Assembly: GCA_036523795.1 (NCBI GenBank)
Contig: DATDDN010000140.1
Location: forward strand, 1 to 64,000
DNA length: 64,000 nucleotides
DNA from: 39-52-133 sp036523795
GTDB lineage: Bacteria > Pseudomonadota > Gammaproteobacteria > Burkholderiales > Gallionellaceae
Reading direction: 5' to 3'
Under the pieces are notes generated by a model that saw only the letters and a program-made list of their open reading frames with translations, ran no database searches and was not told the DNA's origin. This document shows, one piece after another, positions 23,207 to 33,337 of the stretch (positions within the stretch are counted from its first letter, which is position 1; each line of letters starts with the position of its first letter). The position numbers and the translations under genes are program-made.

Positions 23207-23503
23207 TCAATCCTGCTCGGGCGGCAGCAGGCTTTGCGGCGGCACACTGCTGCCGCGCACCTCGACGCGCTTGTGGCGCGATTGCTCGCCCTGCTTCAGC
23301 TCGACATCGCGCAACGGTACCTGAAAGAAATCCGCAATGAAACGCAGCAAGGCTTCGTTCGCGCGCCCTTCGATGGGCGGTGCGGCAAGGCGTATCTTCA
23401 GCGCATCGCCGTGCAGCCCGGCCACCGCTGTGCGCTTCGCGCCGGGCTGCACGTGCAGGACGAGCAGGATGCGGCCGCCTTGGCTGCTATACCACGCGCT
23501 CAT
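23207..23503 (-). CDS. yggU: DUF167/YggU family protein
   Basis: 98 residues with the complete YggU pattern: ILLVLHVQPGAKRTAVAGLHGDALKIRLAAPPIEGRANEALLRFIADFFQVP, then GEQSRHKRVEV. Function unknown; conserved beside yggT. It overlaps the 3' end of yggT by 17 nt. A second, more divergent DUF167 gene is at 17442. Confidence 0.9.
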   Translation of the reverse strand: MSAWYSSQGGRILLVLHVQPGAKRTAVAGLHGDALKIRLAAPPIEGRANEALLRFIADFFQVPLRDVELKQGEQSRHKRVEVRGSSVPPQSLLPPEQD

Positions 23504-24071
23504 GCCACAACAGCAGGCGCACCGTGCTTTCGAGGAAGCCGACCGGCAATATCAGGGTGAGCTGGCAGAGAATGAGCAGCACGAATGGGGTGAAGTCGAT
23601 GCCGTTCAGCGGCTGGATGCGTTTGCGCAGCGGCGTGATGAAGGGACGGTTGATGGCGGCCAGCAGCGGCGCAAGCGCCGAATGCGGATTGATCCAGGAC
23701 AACAGTGCCTCCATGATCACCGCGCCCATCAGCAGGTAGATGCTCAGTTTCAGCAAGCCGACCATCGCCCAGAACACCACACCCAGCTGGGCGAAGCCCT
23801 CGATCGGGAATCCTTGCACCCACACGGTGGCGAGCAGGTAGAGTGTCTCCACCGCCAGCGCGAGCAGCAGGGTGGCGCTGTCGAGGCCGCGGAACGGGCG
23901 CACATGGCGGCGCGCAGGCAATACGACAAAATCGGTGATCGCCATCACAAACTGGCCGATCGGATTGAACAGTGGCGCGCGCAGCCACTGCAGATGAAAA
24001 CGCAGGATCAGCACGGCGGCAAACGAGTTCACCACCATGTCCAGCAGGAACTGCACTGCATCACGCAACAT
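23487..24071 (-). CDS. yggT: YggT family membrane protein
   Basis: 194 residues with two YggT repeats. Each has hydrophobic helices and an FNPIGQFVMAITDFVVLPARR- or NRPFITPLRKRIQP-type motif, with LSWINPHSALAPLLAAINRPF in the second. It is an inner-membrane protein linked to osmotic tolerance in some bacteria, otherwise uncharacterised. It lies between proC and yggU in the conserved yggS-proC-yggT-yggU order. Confidence 0.92.
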   Translation of the reverse strand: MLRDAVQFLLDMVVNSFAAVLILRFHLQWLRAPLFNPIGQFVMAITDFVVLPARRHVRPFRGLDSATLLLALAVETLYLLATVWVQGFPIEGFAQLGVVFWAMVGLLKLSIYLLMGAVIMEALLSWINPHSALAPLLAAINRPFITPLRKRIQPLNGIDFTPFVLLILCQLTLILPVGFLESTVRLLLWHERVV

Positions 24072-24092
24072 GGATTACCTTTCTTTCAAATC

Positions 24093-24920
24093 TCAAACGG
24101 AGTCATGCGCATCCGCCCTGCCCAGCTCATCGCCCAGTTCGCGCGACCGCTCGGCCGCAGCATGCAGCGCCTGGATGATGTGCTGCTGCACGTCGTTGCC
24201 TTGCATGCTGAGCAATGCACGCTCTGTGGTGCCATTCTTCGAAGTGACCCGCGCGCGCAGCTGTGCCGCGTCCTCGCTGCTGGAGTCGGCCAGTTTGGTG
24301 GCGCCGATGAAGGTGTCCAGCACCAGGCGGCGCGCATCCTTGTCGTTGAAGCCCAGCTCGCGCGCCGCCTTCAGCATCGACTCGATGAAATAGAACACGT
24401 AGGCGGGGCCGCTGCCGGACACGGCGGTCACCGCGTCCATCATCGCTTCATCCTTCAGCCACAGGGTCTTGCCCACCGCAGCGAGGATGGTTTGCGCATC
24501 GTGGCGTCCCGCTTCGCTCACGGCCGGCAATGAATACATGCCGGTGATGCCGCTGCGGATCAATGCCGGCGTATTCGGCATGGCGCGCACGATGTTCTGC
24601 GAGCCCAGCCAGCGCGCCAGATCCTGCGCGCGGATGCCGGCCGCGATGGAGATGACCAGCTTGTCCTGCAGCAGCGGCCTGATCTGCTGGGCCACTTCGA
24701 ACATCTGTTGCGGCTTGACCGCCAGCAGCAGCACTTCGCTGTATGAAACGCCGGTGACCAGGTCGGCTGAGGCGCGCACGCCGAACTCGTTGTGCAGTTG
24801 CTTGCACGTATCCGGGTTGATCTCCACCACGCGCACATGGGCCGCGGAAAAGCCGCGCTTGAGCAGGCCGCCGATCAGGGCGGTGGCCATGTTGCCGCCG
24901 CCGACAAAACAGATATTCAT
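24093..24920 (-). CDS. proC: Pyrroline-5-carboxylate reductase
   Basis: Final step of proline synthesis (NADPH-dependent). 275 residues: N-terminal ICFVGGGNMATALIGGL dinucleotide motif, AVKPQQMFEV, and the C-terminal signature AVSGSGPAYVFYFIESMLKAARELG. The start overlaps the stop of yggS by 4 nt (24917-24920), so the two are coupled. yggT follows 21 nt later. Confidence 0.97.
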   Translation of the reverse strand: MNICFVGGGNMATALIGGLLKRGFSAAHVRVVEINPDTCKQLHNEFGVRASADLVTGVSYSEVLLLAVKPQQMFEVAQQIRPLLQDKLVISIAAGIRAQDLARWLGSQNIVRAMPNTPALIRSGITGMYSLPAVSEAGRHDAQTILAAVGKTLWLKDEAMMDAVTAVSGSGPAYVFYFIESMLKAARELGFNDKDARRLVLDTFIGATKLADSSSEDAAQLRARVTSKNGTTERALLSMQGNDVQQHIIQALHAAAERSRELGDELGRADAHDSV

Positions 24921-25630
24921 CGCTTCTCTCCGTAGTTACGACTGCCAAAAATTGCCGTGCCCACGCGCACCATCGTCGCGCCCTCCAGGATCGCCGCCGC
25001 CAGATCATGCGACATGCCCATCGACAGGGTATCCAGCCCCATCCCTGCGCCTTGCGGGGGGGCCGCATTGAGTTGTTGCTGCAGATTGCGCAACTGCGCA
25101 AACGGCACGCGCTGCGCAGCCAGGGTGGCGGCCGGCGCGGGGATGGCCATTAGACCACGCAGGCGCAGGCGCGGCAAAAGTGAAATCGCCTGCGCCAGCG
25201 CAGCGGCCTCCTGTAGCGCCACCCCTGATTTGCTGTCTTCGCCGCTCACATTCACCTGCAGGCACACGTTCAGCGGCGGCAGATGGGCGGGGCGTTGCTC
25301 GGACAGGCGCTCGGCCACCTTCAGCCGGTCCACGCTGTGCACCCAGCTGAAGTTTTCCGCGATGGGGCGCGTCTTGTTGCTCTGGATCGGCCCGATGAAA
25401 TGCCACTCCAGGGGGAGGTCGCGCAGCTCGGCCATCTTGTCCAGCGCTTCCTGCAGGTAATTCTCGCCAAATGCGCGCTGTCCGGCCGCATAGGCCTCAC
25501 GCACCGCGGCCGCCGGAAATGTCTTGCTCACCGCCAGCAGGGTGATGCCGGCAACCTCGCGCCCGGCCTGCTGCGCGGCCTGCGCAATCGCCCGGCGGAC
25601 GGCTTGCATGTTGGAAAGGATTGCGGTCAT
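24917..25630 (-). CDS. yggS: YggS/PLPBP pyridoxal-phosphate homeostasis protein
   Basis: 237 residues, single-domain alanine-racemase-like barrel that binds PLP and balances B6 vitamers. The PLP lysine lies in ITLLAVSKTFPAAAVREAYAAGQRAFGENYLQEAL, with WHFIGPIQSNKTR and LSMGMSHDLAAAILEGATMVRVGTAIFG further on. The ATG at 25630 is chosen because a much longer open frame upstream lacks homology and runs antisense to pilT. It is divergent from pilT across 66 bp. Confidence 0.95.
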   Translation of the reverse strand: MTAILSNMQAVRRAIAQAAQQAGREVAGITLLAVSKTFPAAAVREAYAAGQRAFGENYLQEALDKMAELRDLPLEWHFIGPIQSNKTRPIAENFSWVHSVDRLKVAERLSEQRPAHLPPLNVCLQVNVSGEDSKSGVALQEAAALAQAISLLPRLRLRGLMAIPAPAATLAAQRVPFAQLRNLQQQLNAAPPQGAGMGLDTLSMGMSHDLAAAILEGATMVRVGTAIFGSRNYGEKR

Positions 25631-25696
25631 AATCCCCACGTTATTCAGCAATGCATGGCAGGCCGCGCGGCCAGCCATATCGAATGGGAAATTATA

Positions 25697-26743
<1,047 letters not shown>

Positions 26744-26767
26744 CGTTACACCTTCAGGAGCAATATC

Positions 26768-27904
26768 ATGGAAAGAGATCAGGCCACCGAGCTGGTGCAC
26801 AATCTGTTGCGCGGCATGGTGTCGAAGAAGGCATCCGACCTGTTCATCACCGCCGGCTTTCCGCCCGCCTTCAAGCTGGACGGCAAGCTGGTCCCGGTCT
26901 CCAACCAGGCCCTCACTTCACAGCATACGCAGGAGCTGGCGCGCAGCATCATGAACGACCGCCAAGCCGCCGAGTTCGAAGCATCGCACGAGTGCAACTT
27001 CGCCATCAGCCCGCCCGGCATCGGCCGCTTCCGCGTCAACATATTTCAGCAGCAGCAGCGCGTCGGCATGGTGCTGCGTACCATCACCACCAAGATTCCC
27101 GACCTGGACGAACTGGGCCTACCACCCATCCTGAAGGACGTGGTGATGACCAAGCGCGGCCTGGTCATCGTGGTGGGCGGTACCGGCTCCGGCAAATCCA
27201 CCACGCTGGCCGGCATGCTCGGCCACCGCAACAAGAATTCCTATGGCCACATCATCACCATCGAAGACCCGGTGGAATATGTGCATGACCACATCAACTG
27301 CATCATCACCCATCGCGAGGTGGGCGTGGACACCGACTCGTGGGAGGCCGCGCTGAAGAACACCCTGCGCCAGGCACCGGACGTGATCCTGATCGGCGAG
27401 ATTCGCGACCATGCGACCATGGAACATGCTGTGGCCTTCGCCGAAACCGGCCACCTGTGCCTGGCCACGCTGCACGCCAACAGCGCCAACCAGGCGCTGG
27501 ACCGCATCATCAACTTCTTCCCGGAAGAGCGTCGCGCCCAGCTATTGATGGACCTGTCGCTCAACGTCAAGGGCCTGATCTCGCAGCGCCTGATCCCCAC
27601 CGTGGACGGCAAGGGCCGCGCTGCCGCGATCGAGATACTGCTCAATTCGCCGCTGATCGCCGACCTGATCTTCAAGGGCGAGGTGAACGAGATCAAGCCG
27701 GTGATGGCACGCTCGCGCGAGTTGGGCATGCAGACCTTCGACCAGGCGCTGTTCGACCTGTACGAATCCAACAAGATCAGCTACGAGGAAGCGCTCAAGA
27801 ACGCCGACTCGCTCAACGACCTGCGCCTCAACATCAAGCTCAACAGCAAGCGCTCCAAGGATCGCGATGTGATGGGCGGCATCGAGAATCTGCGCATGAC
27901 CTGA
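26768..27904 (+). CDS. pilU: Type IV pilus ATPase PilU
   Basis: 378 residues, PilT paralogue. It has Walker A VGGTGSGKSTTLAGML, Walker B VILIGEIRDHATMEHAV, His box GHLCLATLHANSANQALDRI, and the PilU-type ...PLIADLIFKGEVNEIKPVM region in place of AIRNLIRE. It assists PilT-dependent retraction. CAGGAG precedes the ATG. A terminator follows at 27928. Confidence 0.95.
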   Translation: MERDQATELVHNLLRGMVSKKASDLFITAGFPPAFKLDGKLVPVSNQALTSQHTQELARSIMNDRQAAEFEASHECNFAISPPGIGRFRVNIFQQQQRVGMVLRTITTKIPDLDELGLPPILKDVVMTKRGLVIVVGGTGSGKSTTLAGMLGHRNKNSYGHIITIEDPVEYVHDHINCIITHREVGVDTDSWEAALKNTLRQAPDVILIGEIRDHATMEHAVAFAETGHLCLATLHANSANQALDRIINFFPEERRAQLLMDLSLNVKGLISQRLIPTVDGKGRAAAIEILLNSPLIADLIFKGEVNEIKPVMARSRELGMQTFDQALFDLYESNKISYEEALKNADSLNDLRLNIKLNSKRSKDRDVMGGIENLRMT

Positions 27905-27927
27905 TGCAACGCTCCAGTGACGAAAGG

Positions 27928-27951
27928 GCCGCAGCCAGCTGCGGCTTTTTT
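27928..27951 (+). terminator. Rho-independent terminator after pilTU
   Basis: GCCGCAG-CCAG-CTGCGGC forms a perfect 7-bp stem with a 4-base loop followed by six T. It is 24 nt after the pilU stop and 8 nt before the converging stop of the next minus-strand gene. Confidence 0.9.
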
Positions 27952-27958
27952 GTGTGCA

Positions 27959-28543
27959 TCACTCCTTCTTCTCTGCCAGCACCTTCTCGATGCGCCGATC
28001 CGGCACCAGCCACATCAGCGCCACCGCCACGTACAGCAGCTGCGCCAGCCACTGGCTCACAAACGACAGCGGTATCGCCACGGCATAGATCACCACCGAC
28101 AGATTGCCCTTCAGGTCCCTGCCGATGGCCTGCGCGAGCAGGGAGTCGCAGCCTTCGCTGTTGATGATGGCGCGCGCCAGTATCCAGTAGGCCGTAGCCG
28201 CCATCAGCAGCACCACGCCATACAGCGCAGTTGGCAGCGGCGCGAAATGATTCTCGCCCATCCAGCCGGTGACAAACGGCAGCAGCGACAGCCAGAACAG
28301 CAGGTGCAGGTTGGCCCACAGCACGCCCCCGCTCACGCGATGGGTGACGTGCAGCATGTGGTGATGATTGTTCCAGTAGATGCCCACGTAGGCAAAGCTC
28401 AGCACATAGCTGAGGAACACCGGCAGCAGCGGTTTGAGTGCATCCAGGTCTTCGCCGTGCGGCACCTTCATCTCCAGCACCATGATGGTAATGATGATGG
28501 CCAGCACGCCGTCGCTGAATGCTTCCAGTCGGGTCTTGTTCAT
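27959..28543 (-). CDS. TMEM175/DUF1211 family potassium-channel-like protein
   Basis: 194 residues with about six membrane helices. The N-terminal RLEAFSDGVLAIIITIMVLEM is the signature of DUF1211/TMEM175, the selectivity helix of a K+ channel family. A second conserved helix has YVGIYWNNHHHMLH. Bacterial members are proposed K+ channels, with physiological role unclear. The ATG at 28543 has GGAGGT at good spacing. Confidence 0.88.
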   Translation of the reverse strand: MNKTRLEAFSDGVLAIIITIMVLEMKVPHGEDLDALKPLLPVFLSYVLSFAYVGIYWNNHHHMLHVTHRVSGGVLWANLHLLFWLSLLPFVTGWMGENHFAPLPTALYGVVLLMAATAYWILARAIINSEGCDSLLAQAIGRDLKGNLSVVIYAVAIPLSFVSQWLAQLLYVAVALMWLVPDRRIEKVLAEKKE

Positions 28544-28577
28544 TCGCACCTCCAGGCACGCAGGGAATCGAACAACG

Positions 28578-28940
28578 TCATTCGGCGCCAGCGAGTGGCG
28601 TTAATTCAGGCAGCCCCAATCCTGCGCGCAGGCGCTGGCAATCCACAATGGGCTGGCCGTGGGCATCCCAGGCGTTGAATTCGCGGCACGGCGTCGGCCG
28701 CTGCGCGTAGATGGTGCAGGCGGTATGCACACCGGGCGTGCCGGACAGCGCGATGCAGCGCGGCTGTTTCTGGTTGGTGCCCTTCATGCAGGCGCGTGTG
28801 TCGTTAAGCTTCTCGGTGAGTGCTGCCGGCACGATGCCGAACGGCATGTCGTCCAGCTCGCCGTGGTAGAACGACACGCGAAAGTTGCTGCAGCAGGCGC
28901 CGCAGCGCTGGCAGAGGTTTTCGTCGATCTGCGTGCTCAT
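28578..28940 (-). CDS. YkgJ-family cysteine-cluster protein
   Basis: 120 residues with the CxxCxxCC motif CQRCGACCSNFRV at the N-terminus and further Cys at ACMKG, RCIALSG, ACTIYAQRPTPCREF. This is the zinc- or iron-binding cluster pattern of the YkgJ/UPF0153 family. Function unknown. The ATG at 28940 is used. It lies directly after the RlmL-type gene on the same strand (14-nt gap). Confidence 0.88.
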   Translation of the reverse strand: MSTQIDENLCQRCGACCSNFRVSFYHGELDDMPFGIVPAALTEKLNDTRACMKGTNQKQPRCIALSGTPGVHTACTIYAQRPTPCREFNAWDAHGQPIVDCQRLRAGLGLPELTPLAGAE

Positions 28941-28954
28941 GTTGCGCGACGCCC

Positions 28955-30097
28955 TTATTTGCGGTTGCTGCCCGCCACGATCTTGTACTCGAACAAACGG
29001 CATTCCAGTGCGCCGTTGAACAGCGGCGTGCGGCGCGATACCGACAGGCGGATGAACTTGGGCATCTCCAGGTCGGCAGTGAGCAGGTACGCGTTCCAGC
29101 CCCTGAATTTCTGTTTCAGCACATCGCCCAGCTGCGGATACAGCGCGCGCATCTCGTCCAGCTCACCCATGCGTTCGCCATAGGGCAGATTGGCCACCAG
29201 CACACCCTGCTCGGCCGGCGCGCTGATCTCCAGCACGTTGGCCTGCTTGAGCGACACGGCGTCGAGCAGGCCGCAGTTTTCCAGGTTGAGGCGCGCGGTC
29301 TTCAGCGCATCGCCGTACAGGTCGCTGCCATAGATGGGCAGCGGTGCTACCTGCTTCTGCGCGGCGATGGCTTCCTCGCGCATGGCCTGCCATTTTTCTT
29401 CGTTGTAGGTGTGCAGCTTCTCGAAGGCGAAGTGGCGGCCTATGCCCGGCGCGATGTTGAGCGACATCTGCGCCGCCTCGATGAGGAAGGTGCCGCTGCC
29501 GCACATCGGGTCGAGCAGCGGCGTGCCGGGCTGCCAGCCGGTGAGCATCAGGATGCCCGCCGCGAGGTTTTCGCGCAGCGGCGCGATATTGGTGTACTGG
29601 CGCACGCCGCGCTTGAACAGCGCGTCGCCCGAGGTATCCAGGTACAGCGTCATCTGGTTCTCTTCCAGGAAGGCGTGGATGCGGATATCCGGTGCATGCG
29701 TGTCGACGCTGGGGCGCTCACCGGTCACGGCGCGGAAGTGGTCGCATACCGCGTCCTTGATCTTCAGTGTGGCGAAATCCAGGCTCTTCAGCGGGCTCTT
29801 GATCCCGGTCATGTTGACGCGGATGGTGCGCGTCACATCAAACCAGTCTGACCAGGGCAAGTCGTATGCGGTGTTGTAGATGTCCTGCTCGTTTCGGTAA
29901 CGCGAATGCGCCACGCGCCACAGCACGCGGCTGGCGGTGCGGCTGTGCAGATTGACGCGGTAGCTCAGCGCGCCTGGCCCGCTGAAATGCACCCCGCCAT
30001 CGGTGGCGCGTATGCTTTCCGCGCCAAAGCTTTTCAGCTCATCGCAGAGAGGCGTTTCGAGGCCGCGCGGGCACGGCGCAAAAAATTGTTCGCTCAT
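28955..30097 (-). CDS. THUMP-domain class I rRNA methyltransferase (RlmL N-half type)
   Basis: 380 residues: THUMP RNA-binding region (FFAPCPRGLETPLCDELKSFGAESI...), then the methyltransferase with LLDPMCGSGTFLIEAA (SAM motif I) and VLVANLPYGERMG (motif IV, N-L-P-Y variant). It corresponds to the N-terminal half of E. coli RlmL, which makes m2G2445 in 23S rRNA, without the fused RlmK half. Inferred to have that activity. Start MSEQFFAPCPRG at 30097. Confidence 0.9.
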   Translation of the reverse strand: MSEQFFAPCPRGLETPLCDELKSFGAESIRATDGGVHFSGPGALSYRVNLHSRTASRVLWRVAHSRYRNEQDIYNTAYDLPWSDWFDVTRTIRVNMTGIKSPLKSLDFATLKIKDAVCDHFRAVTGERPSVDTHAPDIRIHAFLEENQMTLYLDTSGDALFKRGVRQYTNIAPLRENLAAGILMLTGWQPGTPLLDPMCGSGTFLIEAAQMSLNIAPGIGRHFAFEKLHTYNEEKWQAMREEAIAAQKQVAPLPIYGSDLYGDALKTARLNLENCGLLDAVSLKQANVLEISAPAEQGVLVANLPYGERMGELDEMRALYPQLGDVLKQKFRGWNAYLLTADLEMPKFIRLSVSRRTPLFNGALECRLFEYKIVAGSNRK

Positions 30098-30101
30098 GAT
30101 T

Positions 30102-30515
30102 CTAGGATCCGGGTTTGACTGTCACCAGTATCACCACTGCCATCAGCAGCAACACCGGAATTTCATTGAACCAGCGATACCACACGTGGCCGTGTGTGTT
30201 GCGCCCCTGTTTGAATTGCGCCAGCAGTTTCCCGCAGTACACATGGTAAACCGCCAGCACCGCAACCAGCGCCAGCTTGATGTTCAGCCACATCCCCGCA
30301 AAGCCGTAACCCAGCCACAGCCAGGTGCCGAACAGCAGTGCGAGCACGCCAATGGGCGTGACAAAACGGTACAGCTTGTGCGCCATCAGCAGCAGGCGCT
30401 CACGCTCGCCGGCTTCCTTCGCCATCGCCAGATTGACGAAGATGCGCGGCAGGTAGAACAGGCCGGCAAACCAGCTGACCACGAAGATGATATGAAACGA
30501 CTTGATCCACAACAT
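30102..30515 (-). CDS. hemJ: HemJ/CopD-family membrane protein
   Basis: 137 residues with four membrane helices. MLWIKSFHIIFVVSWFAGLFYLPRIFV and WLNIKLALVAVLAVYHVYCGKLLAQF carry the conserved His and Arg/Lys residues of HemJ, the heme-b protoporphyrinogen IX oxidase of bacteria lacking HemG/HemY. It is the last gene of the minus-strand run starting at 33648, after a 38-nt gap that contains a CCGCAGATT half-repeat. Confidence 0.85.
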   Translation of the reverse strand: MLWIKSFHIIFVVSWFAGLFYLPRIFVNLAMAKEAGERERLLLMAHKLYRFVTPIGVLALLFGTWLWLGYGFAGMWLNIKLALVAVLAVYHVYCGKLLAQFKQGRNTHGHVWYRWFNEIPVLLLMAVVILVTVKPGS

Positions 30516-30553
30516 GATGATTTCCCGACTTCCTTTTATCCGCAGATTTGTCG

Positions 30554-31339
30554 TTACCGTGCCAACCGCCGGCGGAACAGCACCAGCGACACATAAAAAC
30601 CGGCCAGGGTGAAAGCGACCAGCACGCCCACATGAGCGAACACGTGTTCAGGCACGGTGTTGTTGAGCAGCGGCCGCGCCACGTCAACGGCGTGGGTGAG
30701 CGGCAGCAATTGTGACACGAGCTGCAGTCCCTGCGGCAACTGTGTGACCGGGAAGAACACGCCGCACAGCACCATCATCGGTGTGATCACCAGCGTGAAG
30801 TAGTACATGAAGAAGTCGAAGCTGGGGGCAAGCGCGGTGACGATCAATCCCACCGCCGCGAAGCACAGACCGACCAGCAGCGCGAGCGGAATCACCCACA
30901 GCGACAGCAGCGTATGCGACATGCCTACCCCCCAGATCACCAGCAGCACGGCCAGACCCGACATCAGGCTCTTGGTGGCAGCCCACAGGATTTCGGAAAG
31001 CACGATGTCGTCCAGTGACACCGGTGTGTTCAGGATCGCCTCCCAGGTGCGCTGCTCGTGCATGCGCGAGAAGGCGGAATACAGTGCCTCGAAGGAGGCG
31101 CTGTTCATGGTGCTGTAGCACACCGTGCCGGCAGACAGGAACAGCATGTAGGAAGTGCCGCCCATCTCCGGCAGCAGGCTGCCCAGGCCGTAGCCCAGGC
31201 CCAGCATGTAGATCACCGGGTCGGCCAGATGGCCGAGGATGGAGGTGACGGCCACCTTGCGCCACACCAGGAAGTGGCGGCGCCAGATCGGCACGAAGCC
31301 CAGGCTGATACGCGGCAGTGCAAAGAAGTGTGCGCTCAT
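30554..31339 (-). CDS. ABC-2 type (NodJ-like) transporter permease
   Basis: 261 residues, six membrane helices. ISLGFVPIWRRHFLVWRKVAVTSILGHLADPVIYMLGLGYGLG and the late MMVLCGVFFPVTQLPQGLQLVSQLLPLTHAVDVARPLL segment are typical of NodJ/DrrB-like ABC-2 permeases. It works with the ATPase at 31797-32711; the exported compound is unknown. The start overlaps the thioesterase stop (31336-31339). Confidence 0.9.
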   Translation of the reverse strand: MSAHFFALPRISLGFVPIWRRHFLVWRKVAVTSILGHLADPVIYMLGLGYGLGSLLPEMGGTSYMLFLSAGTVCYSTMNSASFEALYSAFSRMHEQRTWEAILNTPVSLDDIVLSEILWAATKSLMSGLAVLLVIWGVGMSHTLLSLWVIPLALLVGLCFAAVGLIVTALAPSFDFFMYYFTLVITPMMVLCGVFFPVTQLPQGLQLVSQLLPLTHAVDVARPLLNNTVPEHVFAHVGVLVAFTLAGFYVSLVLFRRRLAR

Positions 31340-31800
31340 TTTCGTCTATCCTGTTCCACGGCAGCGATCACCTCGGCCGGGCTCACCACGCCGTTGCGCG
31401 ACTTGATCGCACCCCTGGCGGTGCCCTCGGCAATCACGCGCTCGGCATTGCTGAAAGTGTGCGTCATGTAGAAATACTTGTCGTCCCAGTGGGTCACTTC
31501 CAGGATCACATCGTAACGCTCGAACAGTGCGAGCGGCTTCTTGTATTTGATGGTCTGTTCCGCAATCACCGCAATCCAGCGGCGTCTGAGCATGGTCCAT
31601 AGCAGACCGCTGCGGATGAACAGGTCCACCCGGTTGAGGTCGCAGATGCTGAGGTAGCGCCCGTTGTTCATGTGCAGATTCAGGTCCAGATCGTTGGGCA
31701 TCACGCGCAGCGACAGGTGGCTGGCGCCGGGCCCTATCGGCAGCCGCTCCTTGAACAGCGCGCGGAAACCCACATACAGGATGCGCAGGAGCAGGTTCAT
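31336..31800 (-). CDS. Hotdog-fold acyl-CoA thioesterase-like protein
   Basis: 154 residues. MPNDLDLNLHMNNGRYLSICDLNRVDLFIRSGLL is the 4HBT/THEM6-like signature (D-x-x-x-H-M-N-N), followed by AEQTIKYKKPLALFERYDVILEVTHWDDKYFYMTHTF. Likely cleaves an acyl thioester; substrate unknown. It is inserted between the ATPase and permease genes of one ABC transporter with 4-nt overlaps on both sides, so its product probably acts with that transporter or on the same lipid-like compound. Confidence 0.82.
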   Translation of the reverse strand: MNLLLRILYVGFRALFKERLPIGPGASHLSLRVMPNDLDLNLHMNNGRYLSICDLNRVDLFIRSGLLWTMLRRRWIAVIAEQTIKYKKPLALFERYDVILEVTHWDDKYFYMTHTFSNAERVIAEGTARGAIKSRNGVVSPAEVIAAVEQDRRK

Positions 31801-32711
31801 TCGCGCATCTCGCGACCGGTGAGCTTGATGAACACGTCCTCAAGGTTGGCCGGGCGGTGCAGGTAGCGCAGCTCGGCATGCTCCTGCAAGTGGGCCAGCA
31901 GGGGCTGCGGGTCGCTGACGTAGCAGAATGCCGTTTCTCCGCTGACCTCATGCCGCTGTGCATAGATGGGCGCATTGACCTGCGCCCACGCTGCCACGCC
32001 TTCGCCAAACACTTCCACCACCTGCGGCTCGATGTGGTGCGCGATCATGTCGCGTGGCGTGTCTTCTGCAATCATGCGGCCCTGGTCGAGGATGGCGAGG
32101 CGATGGCACAGTCGTTCGGCCTCATCCATGAAGTGGGTGGTGAGCAGCAGGGTCTTGCCCTGCGCGGTGAGTTCGCGCAGGCGCTGCCAGATCAGGTGGC
32201 GCGCCTGCGGGTCGAGCCCGGTGGTCGGCTCGTCCAGAAAGATCACGTCGGGATCATTCACCAGCGCGCGCGCCAGGGTGAGGCGGCGCTTCATGCCGCC
32301 CGAGAGCGTGGGCACCTTGGCATCGCGTTTGTGGGTGAGGTTGGCAAACTCCAGCAGCTGCGGAATGCGCGCCTCGATCTCGGCATCCTTCATGCCAAAA
32401 TAGCGCCCGTACACCAGCAGGTTTTCCGCCACGGTGAAATCCGGGTCCAGGTTGTCCATCTGCGGCACCACGCCGATGCGCAAACGCGCCTCGCGTGCGT
32501 GGCCTGGAATGGTGTGGCCAAGCAGGCTGAGTTGGCCCGCGTCCGGGCCGATCAGCCCCAGCATCAGGCGCAGCGTGGTGGTCTTGCCGGCGCCGTTGGG
32601 ACCCAGCAGGCCATAGCATTCGCCGCGCCGAATCTGCAGGCTGACGCCGTCCACCACCCGGTGCCCCGCATAGGATTTCTGCAGATTGTCGACACTGATG
32701 ACTGCATTCAT
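31797..32711 (-). CDS. ABC transporter ATP-binding protein (NodI-like)
   Basis: 304 residues. Walker A GLLGPNGAGKTTTLRL, Q-loop VVPQMDNLD, signature LSGGMKRRLTLARAL, Walker B VIFLDEPTTGLD, H-loop LLTTHFMDEAE, then the longer NodI/DrrA-type C-terminal domain ending near LEDVFIKLTGRE. The ATG at 32711 overlaps the stop of the upstream hydrolase (ATGA). Partner permease at 30554. Confidence 0.94.
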   Translation of the reverse strand: MNAVISVDNLQKSYAGHRVVDGVSLQIRRGECYGLLGPNGAGKTTTLRLMLGLIGPDAGQLSLLGHTIPGHAREARLRIGVVPQMDNLDPDFTVAENLLVYGRYFGMKDAEIEARIPQLLEFANLTHKRDAKVPTLSGGMKRRLTLARALVNDPDVIFLDEPTTGLDPQARHLIWQRLRELTAQGKTLLLTTHFMDEAERLCHRLAILDQGRMIAEDTPRDMIAHHIEPQVVEVFGEGVAAWAQVNAPIYAQRHEVSGETAFCYVSDPQPLLAHLQEHAELRYLHRPANLEDVFIKLTGREMRE

Positions 32712-33337
32712 AGGGCTTGCCCGACAAAGTGGCGCGTGACGATCTCCCTGATCTGGTGCAGCCGTCCGTGAAAATAGTGTTCCGCCTCGGGCAGCACCAC
32801 CACCGGCAGCTGTTGCGGACGCGCCCATTCCATCAGGTCCGCCAGCGGCACCACCTCGTCGCGGTCGCCATGCATCACCAGGGTGTTGGCCGGCACCGTG
32901 GGCATGGCGAAGCGCCCCACCGCCGGTGCCACCAGCACCAGCTGTCTGGGCGCGCCGGCGTGGCCATGCAGCCGCTCGGCCGCACGCGCCTGCACATAGC
33001 CGCCGAAGGAAAAGCCAGCCAGGATCAGCGGCAGATGCGTGCCGAATTCCTGCTGTGCATAGTGCGCAATCGCGAGTGCATCTTCCGTTTCGCCATTGCC
33101 TTCGTCATAGCTGCCGCTGCTCTCGCCCACCCCACGAAAATTGAAACGCAGCGCAATGAAGCCCAGCTCGGCAAAGGTCTTGGCCAGCGTGGTGACGATC
33201 TTGTTGTCCATGGTGCCGCCCATGATGGGCAGGGGATGCGCCACCACCGCGACGGCGCGCGGCTCGACCTCGGGCATGTGCACCATGCCGTGCAGCACGC
33301 CGGAAGGCGCAGGTATGGAAAATTTGTGCAGGCCCAT
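32708..33337 (-). CDS. Alpha/beta hydrolase (DUF/KANL3-Tex30-like)
   Basis: 209 residues. VVAHPLPIMGGTMDNKIVTTLAKTFAELGFIALRFNFRGVGES is followed by the nucleophile elbow ILAGFSFGGYVQ (Ser in G-F-S-F-G), an acid in VMHGDRDEVVPL and the His in EAEHYFHGRL. The catalytic triad is therefore complete. Substrate unknown. Its start overlaps the ferredoxin stop (TGATG at 33335-33339) and its stop overlaps the ABC ATPase start. Confidence 0.87.
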   Translation of the reverse strand: MGLHKFSIPAPSGVLHGMVHMPEVEPRAVAVVAHPLPIMGGTMDNKIVTTLAKTFAELGFIALRFNFRGVGESSGSYDEGNGETEDALAIAHYAQQEFGTHLPLILAGFSFGGYVQARAAERLHGHAGAPRQLVLVAPAVGRFAMPTVPANTLVMHGDRDEVVPLADLMEWARPQQLPVVVLPEAEHYFHGRLHQIREIVTRHFVGQAL